A stretch of 64,000 bases of DNA from Hoeflea algicola. GTDB taxonomy: Bacteria; Pseudomonadota; Alphaproteobacteria; Rhizobiales; Rhizobiaceae. The position numbers and the translations under genes are program-made. This document shows, in pieces, positions 8,146 through 16,554 of this stretch. The stretch spans positions 3,270,501-3,334,500 of the forward strand of contig NZ_JAOVZR010000001.1 in NCBI RefSeq assembly GCF_026619415.1. Reading direction: 5' to 3'. The notes beneath the pieces are model-generated. The model did not search any database, was not told the DNA's origin, and saw nothing but the letters and a program-made list of their open reading frames with translations. Every line of letters starts with the position of its first letter. The first letter of the stretch is position 1.

Positions 8146-9754
8146 TCGTCAACCCGATCCTGCCCGGCTTCAATCCGGATCCCTCGATTTGCCGGGTAGG
8201 GTCGGACTATTTCATCGCCACCTCCACCTTCGAGTGGTACCCGGGCGCCCAGATCCACCATTCGACCGATCTGGTCAACTGGCGGCTGGTGGGCCGGCCG
8301 CTCAACCGTGCCAGCCAGCTCGATATGCGTGGTAACCCGGATTCCTGCGGTATCTGGGCGCCGTGCCTGTCGCATGCCGACGGTCTTTTCTGGCTGGTCT
8401 ACACTGACGTCAAACGCCTCGACGGCAATTTCAAGGACGCCCATAACTATATCGTCACCGCGCCCGACATTGCCGGCCCCTGGTCGGATCCGGTCCGGGT
8501 CAATTCCTCAGGTTTCGATCCGTCGCTGTTTCACGATGAGGATGGCTGCAAATGGTTCCTCAACATGCTCTGAGACCATCGTACCGATTCAATCGGCGGC
8601 CAGCCCAAGCACCCCGCTTTTGCCGGCATTGTCGCCCAGCAATATGATCCGGGCGCGGAAAAGCTGATCGGCGACCCGGTAAATATTTTCCAGGGCAGCA
8701 GCCATGGCCTGGTCGAGGGTGCGCATCTGTTCCGGCGCAAGGGCTGGTACTATCTCACTGTCGCCGAAGGTGGAACGGGCTACGCGCATGCCGTCACCAT
8801 GGCCCGCTCCCGTGATCTGCTTGGGCCTTATGAGCTGCTCCCGATATCTTCCTGATGACCGCCAAGGATGCGCCGGACGCGCCGCTGCAACGCACCGGTC
8901 ACGGTCAGATGGTCGAAACACCGGACAGCGAAACCTACCACACCCACCTGTGCTCGCGGCCGCTGCCGGGCCTCCGTCGTTCACCGCTTGGCCGCGAGAC
9001 CGGCTTGCAGAAATGCGTCTGGGGAGAGGATGGCTGGCTGCGCCTGCACAGCGGCGGGCTGGTAGCGGAAGTCGAGGTTCCTTCCCCCGATCCGCAGAGC
9101 ATGCCAAAGCCAACCGCACCGGTGCGCCGGCGGTTTGACGGAGCGGAGCTTCCCGATGAATTCCAGTGGCTCAGGACGCCCGAGCCGGACCGCATCTTTT
9201 CGATGACCGGGTCAGCATTGCGGCTTTACGCTCGCGAATCGATCGGCAGTTGGTTCGAGCAGGCCCTGGTTGCCCGCAGGCAGGAACATCTGAGCTTCTC
9301 GGCGGAAACCCGGCTTGAATTTGCCCCGCGGCATTTCCAGCAGGCGGCAGGCCTGGTGCATTATTACAACCGGCACAAGTTTCATTTCCTGGCGGTGACC
9401 TGGCACGAGCAATGGGGCCGTGCGCTGACCATCCTCAGTTGCCCCGGCGACTGGCCCGACGCCAGATTGCAGTTTCCGCTGGATCAGCCTGTGCCGTTGC
9501 CCGGCGAAGGCCCGGTTGGTCTCGGGCTCGATGTCGATGGCGCCGAGTTGCGGTTTCGCTACCGTCTGAACGCCGGCGATGACTGGGTACCGGTCGGGCC
9601 GGTGCTTGATGCCAGCGTGATATCTGACGAGGGCGGCCGCGGTGAACACGCCTCCTTTACCGGCGCCTTTGTCGGCATGGCCGCATTCGACACCTCCGGC
9701 GATGCGATCCCCGCCGATTACAGCCATTTCGATTATTTACCGCGGGATCAGTGA
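8142..9754 (+). pseudogene. GH43 beta-xylosidase-like gene broken by a stop codon and a frameshift
   Basis: The reading would be a cytoplasmic GH43 glycosidase of about 537 residues: a five-bladed propeller followed by a concanavalin-like C-terminal domain. The catalytic acids are present: Asp13 (NPDPS), Asp126 (GFDPSLF) and Glu192 (HGLVEGAHLF). Codon 144 at 8571-8573 is TGA where the family has Trp in the NMLWDHR stretch, and the same frame continues coherently beyond it. Near 8838-8846, after GPYELLP, one base appears lost; coding resumes in another frame from about 8855 (TAKDAPDAPLQRTGHGQMVETPD) and runs to 9754. Two independent lesions favour a real pseudogene, but sequencing error is not excluded. 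It is translationally coupled to the preceding reductase and would have cleaved the sugar imported by the operon. Confidence 0.85.
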
Positions 9755-9824
9755 ATCCGGCTTAGCAGTTTTCCGCCCGCACCATCGGGCAGGATTGGCG
9801 TGCCAGTTACCAGTCTGCTGTCGA

Positions 9825-10037
9825 TCACCAGTGCGGCGGCTTCTGGTTGGCAGGCGGCGCTGTTGCACCATCCTCGATATCCTCGAACATATCGATCAAT
9901 CGCGCCAATTCGGCGCGAAGTCTTTCGTCGGCTTTCCAGCTGTCGGAAAGTTGTCGCGACAGATCCTCGATTGCTGCTTGCTGGTGAGCGACCAGTTCCT
10001 CGAGTCGTACCAGCCGGGCTTCGTCATCTGTATTCAT
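9825..10037 (-). CDS. slyX: SlyX family protein
   Basis: A 70-residue acidic protein with a heptad-rich coiled coil (RLVRLEELVAHQQAAIEDLSR) and a proline-rich end with PPHW, both hallmarks of SlyX. The molecular function of SlyX is unknown. Its start codon overlaps the stop of the upstream thioesterase gene (ATGA), so the two are co-translated. Confidence 0.85.
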   Translation of the reverse strand: MNTDDEARLVRLEELVAHQQAAIEDLSRQLSDSWKADERLRAELARLIDMFEDIEDGATAPPANQKPPHW

Positions 10038-10474
10038 CGCGAAATCTCTCCAAGTTTCTGCCGCCAGTGATCCGACAGCGGCACCGTTCGCCGGCTGCCG
10101 CGATCGACATAGACATGTACGAAATGCCCGTCCGCGAAGGCCGTTTCCGTATCATTGCGAAACAGGCCGATCACATAGGTCACGGATGAATTTCCAAGCC
10201 GGCTGACCGATATCCCCGCGGTGATGCGGTCGGGAAAACCGGCCTCGGCATGATAGCGGCATCCGGTCTCGACCACCATGCCGATCAGCGGGCCGTTCCA
10301 GGGGTCAAGCAGCCTGGTTTCGATCAGCCATTGATTGATGGCCGTGTCGAACAGCCCGTAATGCACCACATTGTTCATGTGGCCATACATGTCGTTGTCG
10401 GCCCACCGGGTTTGCAGGCTCGTGAACCGGGCGAAATCGCTTCGGGTCGGGATCGGCGCGCGAGTCACAGCCAT
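10034..10474 (-). CDS. Acyl-CoA thioesterase, hot-dog fold (4HBT/YbgC/FadM type)
   Basis: A 146-residue single hot-dog domain. The active-site stretch RWADNDMYGHMNNVVHY (residues 24-39) holds the aspartate and the GHxNN helix start typical of the 4-hydroxybenzoyl-CoA thioesterase family. It probably hydrolyses acyl-CoA or acyl-ACP thioesters in the cytoplasm; chain length and partner are not predictable. It is the first gene of a two-gene unit with slyX. Confidence 0.88.
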   Translation of the reverse strand: MAVTRAPIPTRSDFARFTSLQTRWADNDMYGHMNNVVHYGLFDTAINQWLIETRLLDPWNGPLIGMVVETGCRYHAEAGFPDRITAGISVSRLGNSSVTYVIGLFRNDTETAFADGHFVHVYVDRGSRRTVPLSDHWRQKLGEISR

Positions 10475-10665
10475 TTTACTGCCCCGTTGGCGGTAGCGAT
10501 TTGCCGCAGCCTAGAAGCTGTCGCCGGGACGCCGCCCACCCAGCCTGACTGGGCTGCTGTGTTGAAAACGAATGGCTGCACCGGCATCTCCTCAAATGAT
10601 TCTGGACATTGCTTTCAGAACTGTCGAGACTAGGCCAAAGGTCGCAGCCGTGACAGGGGCGGGTA

Positions 10666-12228
10666 ATGGCGATCCATAAAAAACGAGAGCACATGAACGA
10701 TATTGCCATTGAACTCAAGGGGATCGACAAGCGCTTCGGCCTTGTTCACGCCAACAAGAACATCAATCTGAGCGTTCGCAAAGGCACCATTCACGGGATC
10801 ATCGGGGAAAATGGCGCTGGCAAGTCGACCTTGATGTCGATTCTCTACGGCTTCTATCAGGCCGGCAAGGGTGACATTTTCATCGACGGCAAGAAGACCG
10901 TGATCAAGGATCCGAATGCGGCGATTGCTGCCGGCATCGGCATGGTCCACCAGCACTTCATGCTGGTCGAGAATTTCACGGTTCTGGAAAATGTCATGCT
11001 GGGCGCGGAGGAAAGCCAGATTCTGACTGCCGGCATTACCAAGGCGCGCAACGAGCTCAAGCGACTGGAGCGCGAGTACGAACTCGAGGTCAATCCCGAT
11101 GCCGTCATCGAAGAACTGCCGGTTGGTCTTCAGCAGCGGGTGGAAATCCTCAAGGCGCTCTACCGGGGCGCCGAAATCCTGATTCTCGACGAACCCACCG
11201 GCGTGCTCACTCCAGCCGAAGCCGATCACCTTTTCCGGATTCTCGAGCAGCTCAAGGCGCAGGGAAAAACGATCCTTCTCATCACCCACAAGCTGCGCGA
11301 AATCATGGCCGTGACTGACGAGGTTTCGGTGATGCGGCGCGGCGAGATGGTGGCGACTCGCACCACCGCCGAGACCTCGGTAGAGGAACTGGCCGAACTG
11401 ATGGTCGGCCGCCGGGTGCTGTTGCGGGTCGACAAGGGGCCGGCCACGCCTGGCGAAGTGCTGCTTTCGATCGAAGGCCTGACGGTGCGCGATTCCCGCG
11501 GCGTCGACATGGTCAAGAACGTCTCCTTTGATGTCCGCGCCGGTGAAATTGTTGGCATTGCCGGCGTCGCCGGTAATGGCCAGACCGAATTGCTGGAAGC
11601 GATTGCCGGCATCCGTCGCGGCCTGAAGGGCCGTGTGCTCTTGCAGGGGGAACCGATCCACGTGACCGGGGAGGCGGATCCGTCGAGCCTGCGTCATCGT
11701 GGTCTTGCGCACGTGCCAGAGGACCGCCAGAACATGGGGCTGGTGCTCAAGTTCGATGAAAGCGAGAACTCGATCCTGGGCTACCATGACGACCCGAAAT
11801 ATCTTCGCGGCATGTTTGTCGACATCGACGCGATCCGCAAGGACGCCGTCGAGAAAATCGAGAAATACGATATCCGCCCGCCCAATCCGCGGTTGAAGAC
11901 GGCGAATTTCTCCGGCGGCAACCAGCAGAAAATCGTGCTGGCGCGGGAAATGGAACGGGATCCGCCGGTACTGATCATCGGCCAGCCGACCCGCGGCGTC
12001 GATGTCGGGGCCATCGAATTCATTCACAAGCGCATCATCGAAATGCGCGATGCCGGCAAGGCGGTGCTGCTGGTATCGGTCGAGCTCGACGAGATCCGTT
12101 CGCTCTCCGACCGAGTGCTGGTCATGTTCGATGGCCGGATTGTTGGCGAACGCCCACCTGAAACTTCGGAAGGCGAGCTCGGCCTGTTGATGGCCGGTGT
12201 TGAAGATGCCAGGGAGGCGGCACAATGA
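10666..12228 (+). CDS. Nucleoside ABC transporter ATP-binding protein (duplicated)
   Basis: A 520-residue protein with two fused ATPase halves, as in RbsA/YufO proteins. The first half has Walker A GENGAGKST (residues 47-55) and Walker B LILDEPTGVL; the second has a degenerate Walker A (GVAGNGQTE) and a good signature FSGGNQQK. Start choice is uncertain: ATG 10666 follows GGGGCGGG closely, while ATG 10693 opens the conserved part. It heads an operon with two permeases and the deoxyribonucleoside catabolic genes, so it most likely powers nucleoside import of the BmpA-YufOPQ type. No substrate-binding gene is adjacent. Confidence 0.92.
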   Translation: MAIHKKREHMNDIAIELKGIDKRFGLVHANKNINLSVRKGTIHGIIGENGAGKSTLMSILYGFYQAGKGDIFIDGKKTVIKDPNAAIAAGIGMVHQHFMLVENFTVLENVMLGAEESQILTAGITKARNELKRLEREYELEVNPDAVIEELPVGLQQRVEILKALYRGAEILILDEPTGVLTPAEADHLFRILEQLKAQGKTILLITHKLREIMAVTDEVSVMRRGEMVATRTTAETSVEELAELMVGRRVLLRVDKGPATPGEVLLSIEGLTVRDSRGVDMVKNVSFDVRAGEIVGIAGVAGNGQTELLEAIAGIRRGLKGRVLLQGEPIHVTGEADPSSLRHRGLAHVPEDRQNMGLVLKFDESENSILGYHDDPKYLRGMFVDIDAIRKDAVEKIEKYDIRPPNPRLKTANFSGGNQQKIVLAREMERDPPVLIIGQPTRGVDVGAIEFIHKRIIEMRDAGKAVLLVSVELDEIRSLSDRVLVMFDGRIVGERPPETSEGELGLLMAGVEDAREAAQ

Positions 12229-13358
12229 GCACGCCCTATGCGAAACTGCCGGGCTGGGTGGATTACGGTCTGATCCCGCTGATCAATCTCGTGGTTGCCT
12301 TCATGGTGGCCGGACTTGTGGTTCTGGCGGTCGGCGAAAGCCCGTTGCGCGCCGCTGCACTGCTGATCGAAGGCGCCTTCGGCTATGGCGAGGGAATCGG
12401 CTACACCCTCTATTACGCCACCAATTTCATCTTTACCGGGCTCGCCGTCGCCGTTGCCTTCCATTGCGGCCTGTTCAACATCGGCGGCGAGGGGCAGGCC
12501 TATGTCGCGGGTCTGGGGGTGGCGCTGCCGGTGCTGTGGCTGGATCAGTACATGCCCTGGTATGTTGTTTTCCCCGCAGCCATTATCGGCTCGGCGATGA
12601 TGGGCGCCCTCTGGGCGTTGATTCCCGGATGGCTGCAGGCCAAACGCGGCAGCCACGTCGTCATCACCACCATCATGTTCAATTTCATCGCCTCGAGCCT
12701 GATGGTCTACGTGCTGGTCGATGTGCTCAAGGCTGAAGGCTCGATGGCGCCGCAGACCCGCACTTTTGCCGAGGGTGGGCAATTGCCGCGGCTTGACTGG
12801 CTGCTGTCGATCTTCGGGCTCGATATTGGCGGCGCGCCATTCAACCTGTCGTTCCTGCTGGCGCTGGTCGCTGCCTTTGTGGTCTGGGTGGTGATTTGGC
12901 GCACCAAACTCGGTTATGAAATCCGCACCATGGGCCACAGCCCGCGCGCTGCACGCTATGCAGGCATCAGTGAAACCCGCATCATTATCATTACCATGAT
13001 GATCTCGGGCGCACTCGCGGGCATGATGGCGCTCAATCCGATCATGGGCGACCAGCATCGCATGCAGCTCGATTTCGTCACCGGCGCCGGTTTCGTCGGC
13101 ATCGCCGTGGCGCTGATGGGCCGCTCTCATCCTGCAGGCATCATTCCTGCGGCGATCCTGTTCGGCGTGCTCTATCAGGGTGGCGCGGAAATCTCCTTCG
13201 AAATGCCGCAGATTTCGCGCGACATGATCACCATCATCCAGGGTCTGGTGATCCTGTTTGCTGGCGCGCTTGAAAATATGTTCCGTCCGGCCATCACCAC
13301 GTTTTTTGCCACCCTCGGCACGGTCAACGATGCCGCACCCGAACCGGCGGCGGAGTGA
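12225..13358 (+). CDS. Nucleoside ABC transporter permease 1 (YufP-like)
   Basis: A 377-residue membrane protein with about ten hydrophobic segments. The internal stretch FNIGGEGQAYVAGLG and the region GHSPRAARYAGISETR are typical of BPD_transp_2 permeases of basic membrane protein/nucleoside ABC systems. It overlaps the ATPase stop by ATGA. It should pair with the next permease. Confidence 0.92.
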   Translation: MSTPYAKLPGWVDYGLIPLINLVVAFMVAGLVVLAVGESPLRAAALLIEGAFGYGEGIGYTLYYATNFIFTGLAVAVAFHCGLFNIGGEGQAYVAGLGVALPVLWLDQYMPWYVVFPAAIIGSAMMGALWALIPGWLQAKRGSHVVITTIMFNFIASSLMVYVLVDVLKAEGSMAPQTRTFAEGGQLPRLDWLLSIFGLDIGGAPFNLSFLLALVAAFVVWVVIWRTKLGYEIRTMGHSPRAARYAGISETRIIIITMMISGALAGMMALNPIMGDQHRMQLDFVTGAGFVGIAVALMGRSHPAGIIPAAILFGVLYQGGAEISFEMPQISRDMITIIQGLVILFAGALENMFRPAITTFFATLGTVNDAAPEPAAE

Positions 13359-13362
13359 GATC

Positions 13363-14334
13363 ATGGAATATTTCGATACGCTCATCATCATCCTGCAATC
13401 GACCGTCCGCGTCTCGGTTCCGCTGATCCTGGCGGCCCTTGCCGGGCTGTATTCGGAACGGGCGGGTATTTTCGACATCGGGCTCGAGGGCAAGATGCTG
13501 GCGGCTGCCTTTGCCGGCGGCGCTGCCGCTGCTGTCACCGGCTCGGCCTTGATCGGGTTGGCGGCGGCGATCTTCGTCTCGGTCTGCCTGGCGCTGGTGC
13601 ATGGCTTCGCCTCGATCACCCAGCGCGGCAACCAGATTGTCTCAGGCGTGGCGATCAACTTCATAGCGCTCGGCGCCACGGTGATTCTCGGCCAGGCCTG
13701 GTTCCGGCAGGGCGGGCGCACGCCGCAGTTGCTCGATGGCGCGCGGTTCACCACGGTTGAACTGCCGTTTGCCGCCGAGATTGCCAATGTGCCGATCATC
13801 GGCTCGATTTATGCGAACCTGCTGTCGGGCCATTTCCTGTTGACCTATTTCGCCTTTGCCATGGTACCGATCACCTGGTGGGTGCTCTACCGGACCCGTT
13901 TCGGGCTCAGGTTGCGGGCCGTCGGCGAAAATCCCGGCGCAGTCGATACCGCCGGCATTTCGGTGACCTGGATGCGCTATCGCGCAGTCATCTGCTGCGG
14001 CATTCTCTGCGGCATCGCCGGCGCCTATCTGTCGATGGCGATGACCGCCGGCTTTGTGAAGGGCATGACCGCCGGCAAGGGCTTCATCGCGCTGGCCGCG
14101 CTGATCTTCGCCAAGTGGAAACCTGTCAATGTGATGTTTGCCTGCCTGCTGTTTGGTTTTCTCGATGCCATGTCGATCCGCATGCAGGGCAATGCGCTGC
14201 CGATCATTGGCGAAGTGCCGGTGCAATTGATGCAGGCGCTGCCCTATATCCTGACCGTGGTGCTGCTCGCCGGCTTCATCGGCAAGGCGGTGCCGCCGCG
14301 CGCCGGTGGTGTCCCCTATGTCAAGGAACGCTGA
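13363..14334 (+). CDS. Nucleoside ABC transporter permease 2 (YufQ-like)
   Basis: A 323-residue permease of the same family, with the hallmark SERAGIFDIGLEGKMLAAAF near the N-terminus and GENPGAVDTAGISVTWMRY in the central cytoplasmic loop. ATG 13363 is four bases after the previous stop. It is followed one base later by cytidine deaminase, tying transport directly to nucleoside catabolism. Confidence 0.92.
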   Translation: MEYFDTLIIILQSTVRVSVPLILAALAGLYSERAGIFDIGLEGKMLAAAFAGGAAAAVTGSALIGLAAAIFVSVCLALVHGFASITQRGNQIVSGVAINFIALGATVILGQAWFRQGGRTPQLLDGARFTTVELPFAAEIANVPIIGSIYANLLSGHFLLTYFAFAMVPITWWVLYRTRFGLRLRAVGENPGAVDTAGISVTWMRYRAVICCGILCGIAGAYLSMAMTAGFVKGMTAGKGFIALAALIFAKWKPVNVMFACLLFGFLDAMSIRMQGNALPIIGEVPVQLMQALPYILTVVLLAGFIGKAVPPRAGGVPYVKER

Positions 14335-14335
14335 C

Positions 14336-14728
14336 ATGGCCCGCGATCTGTTCGAGGCCGCGCGCGAGGCGATGGCCAAATGCCACGCGCCCTATTCGCA
14401 ATTCCCGGTCGGTGCGGCCATTCGCGCCGATGATGGCCGGATCTATGCCGGTGCCAATATCGAGGTGGTTTCCTTCCCCGAAGGCTGGTGCGCCGAAACC
14501 ACCGCCATCGGCCATATGGTCATGGCTGGCGCGAAACATATTCGCGAGGTTGCGGTGTTCGCCGAAAAGCTCGATCTGTGCTCGCCCTGCGGCGGTTGCC
14601 GTCAGCGTTTGGCGGAATTTTCCGATGCCGATACACTGGTGCATCTGTGCGACGCCGAGGGCGTCAAGAAAACCGTGCGGATGGATGAACTGCTTCCCTT
14701 CGCTTTTGCGACCGAGGTAATCGGATGA
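14336..14728 (+). CDS. cdd: Cytidine deaminase
   Basis: A 130-residue homotetrameric-type cytidine deaminase that converts (deoxy)cytidine to (deoxy)uridine. The zinc site is complete: Cys52 and catalytic Glu54 in WCAETTA, and Cys85/Cys88 in SPCGGC. The N-terminal YSQFPVGAA stretch, which binds the nucleoside, is present. ATG 14336 starts one base after the permease stop, and its own stop overlaps punA by four bases. Confidence 0.95.
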   Translation: MARDLFEAAREAMAKCHAPYSQFPVGAAIRADDGRIYAGANIEVVSFPEGWCAETTAIGHMVMAGAKHIREVAVFAEKLDLCSPCGGCRQRLAEFSDADTLVHLCDAEGVKKTVRMDELLPFAFATEVIG

Positions 14729-15522
14729 GTACCGTCATTGATGTTTTGACTGACCGGCTACGCGGGCTGATGCCGCGTCATGCCATTGTGCTCGGCTCCG
14801 GGCTCGGTTCTCTGGTCGAGACCGTCACCGATCCGGTGCGCATTCCCTATGGGGAACTACCCGGCTTTCCTGAAAGCGGAGTTTCCGGCCATGCCGGCGA
14901 GGTGGTGGCAGGCCATATCGGCGGCACGCCAGTTATCATGCTGTCGGGACGGGTGCACTATTATGAGCACGGCAGGGCCGATGCCATGCGCGCGCCGCTT
15001 GAGGCGCTTCAGGGCATCGGCGTCACCAGTCTGATCCTGACCAATGCGGCGGGCTCGCTGCGAGAAGACATCCCGCCGGGTTCGGTGATGCGGATCACCG
15101 ATCACATCAATTTTTCCGGCACCAACCCGTTGTTCGGCGAGCCCAGCGACCGCCGCTTCGTCGGCATGACCAGCGCCTATGACGCCGATCTCGGGGCGCG
15201 GCTGAAGGTGGCCGCCGCCGCCACCGGAACGCCGATGCATGAGGGCGTCTACATGTGGTTTTCAGGCCCCAGCTTCGAAACGCCGGCGGAAATTCGCATG
15301 GCCCGAACCCTTGGCGCCGATGCAGTCGGCATGTCGACGGTGCCGGAAGTCATCCTCGCCCGCTTTTTGGGCATGAATGTCGCCGCTGCCTCAGTGATCA
15401 CCAATTTCGGTGCTGGAATGACCGGCGGCGAGCTGAGCCACCAGGAAACCAAGAACATGGCGCCCGTGGGCGGCAACCGGCTGGCCACGATCCTCACCCG
15501 CGCCATCGGAGACATGGCATGA
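14725..15522 (+). CDS. punA: Purine-nucleoside phosphorylase
   Basis: A 265-residue trimeric-type (class II, PNP/MTAP) phosphorylase that cleaves purine (deoxy)nucleosides with phosphate to base and (deoxy)ribose-1-phosphate. Phosphate-binding GSGLG is at residues 24-28, RVHYYE at 76-81 and the purine-site NAAGS at 107-111. It overlaps cdd upstream and deoC downstream by ATGA. Together with deoA in the same operon it covers both purine and pyrimidine nucleosides. Confidence 0.93.
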   Translation: MSTVIDVLTDRLRGLMPRHAIVLGSGLGSLVETVTDPVRIPYGELPGFPESGVSGHAGEVVAGHIGGTPVIMLSGRVHYYEHGRADAMRAPLEALQGIGVTSLILTNAAGSLREDIPPGSVMRITDHINFSGTNPLFGEPSDRRFVGMTSAYDADLGARLKVAAAATGTPMHEGVYMWFSGPSFETPAEIRMARTLGADAVGMSTVPEVILARFLGMNVAAASVITNFGAGMTGGELSHQETKNMAPVGGNRLATILTRAIGDMA

Positions 15523-16544
15523 AAGTCAAGACCGCAAAGACAGAAACCGCGGATCGCGAGACCACCGGGTCGCAGCTGGTCTCGGTTGCCCCGACGCACA
15601 AGCGCAATGCGGGCACCGAGTTTCTTCCCGCCATGTTCGAGAACATGGCCGTAAACCTTTCGGCCACGGAACGCCGCGTTGCCACGCTGACCACCCGGCG
15701 CACGGTCAAGAAGGCCTGGCAGGCCGCCTGGCTGATACGGGCGATCGAGTGCATTGATTTGACGACGCTAGCCGGCGACGACACGCCCGGCAAGGTCGAA
15801 CGGCTCTGCGCCAAGGCCCGCAACCCGCTGCGTGCCGATCTGGTCAAGGCGCTGGGGTTGGAGGATTATCACCTGACCACCGGCGCCGTTTGCGTCTACC
15901 CGATGATGGTGGCAACTGCCGTCAAGGCGCTGGAAGGCTCGGGCGTTCCGGTGGCCTCGGTGGCGACCGGTTTTCCTGCCGGTCTGACGCCGATGCCGCA
16001 GCGGTTGGCGGAAATCACCTATGCGGTCGGCGAGGGCGCTGCCGAGATTGATATCGTCATCTCCCGCCGCCATGTGCTTACCGGCAACTGGCTGGCGCTT
16101 TATGAGGAGGTGCGGGCCATGCGCGAGGCTTGCGGCGAGGCGCACATGAAGGCCATTCTTTCCACAGGCGAGCTGAAAACGCTCTCCAACGTCTACAAGG
16201 CATCGATGGTGGCGATGATGGCCGGTGCCGATTTCGTCAAGACCTCGACAGGGATGGAGGCCGTCAACGCCACGCTTCCGGTCAGCCTGACGATGGTGCG
16301 GGCGGTGCGCGATTACATGGACATGACGGGGCAGATCTGCGGCTTCAAGCCGGCCGGCGGCATGCGCACCACCAAGGACGCCATCGCCTGGCTAATCCTG
16401 ATGAAGGAAGAGCTCGGCAATGATTGGCTCAAGCCCGACCTGTTCCGCTTTGGCGCCAGCTCGCTGCTGGGCGACATCGAACGGCAGATCGAACATAATG
16501 TGACCGGCCGTTATTCGTCGGCCGACCGCCACGGCATGGCGTGA
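15519..16544 (+). CDS. deoC: Deoxyribose-phosphate aldolase
   Basis: A 341-residue DeoC that splits deoxyribose-5-phosphate into glyceraldehyde-3-phosphate and acetaldehyde. The Schiff-base lysine is Lys241 in FVKTSTGM and the second active-site lysine is Lys277 in GFKPAGGMRT. It is longer than the ~250-residue E. coli enzyme because of an N-terminal extension of some 70 residues, as in the eukaryote-like DeoC branch. ATG 15519 overlaps the punA stop. Confidence 0.95.
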   Translation: MKVKTAKTETADRETTGSQLVSVAPTHKRNAGTEFLPAMFENMAVNLSATERRVATLTTRRTVKKAWQAAWLIRAIECIDLTTLAGDDTPGKVERLCAKARNPLRADLVKALGLEDYHLTTGAVCVYPMMVATAVKALEGSGVPVASVATGFPAGLTPMPQRLAEITYAVGEGAAEIDIVISRRHVLTGNWLALYEEVRAMREACGEAHMKAILSTGELKTLSNVYKASMVAMMAGADFVKTSTGMEAVNATLPVSLTMVRAVRDYMDMTGQICGFKPAGGMRTTKDAIAWLILMKEELGNDWLKPDLFRFGASSLLGDIERQIEHNVTGRYSSADRHGMA

Positions 16545-16554
16545 GGACACCGAA

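Noticed and set aside
8855..9754. Independent 299-residue gene starting at 8855
   Set aside because: Its sequence continues the GH43 propeller and C-terminal domain directly, so it is the shifted remainder of the broken gene.
10630..12225. Open frame of 531 codons on the minus strand opposite the nucleoside ATPase
   Set aside because: The plus-strand protein has full ATPase motifs and overlaps its neighbours normally; the reverse frame shows no motif.
12024..13799. Long open frame on the minus strand (591 codons) across the nucleoside permease genes
   Set aside because: Its composition is unlike any protein family (rich in His, Asp, Gln, Arg), and it lies opposite two clear permeases; it is a by-product of codon bias.
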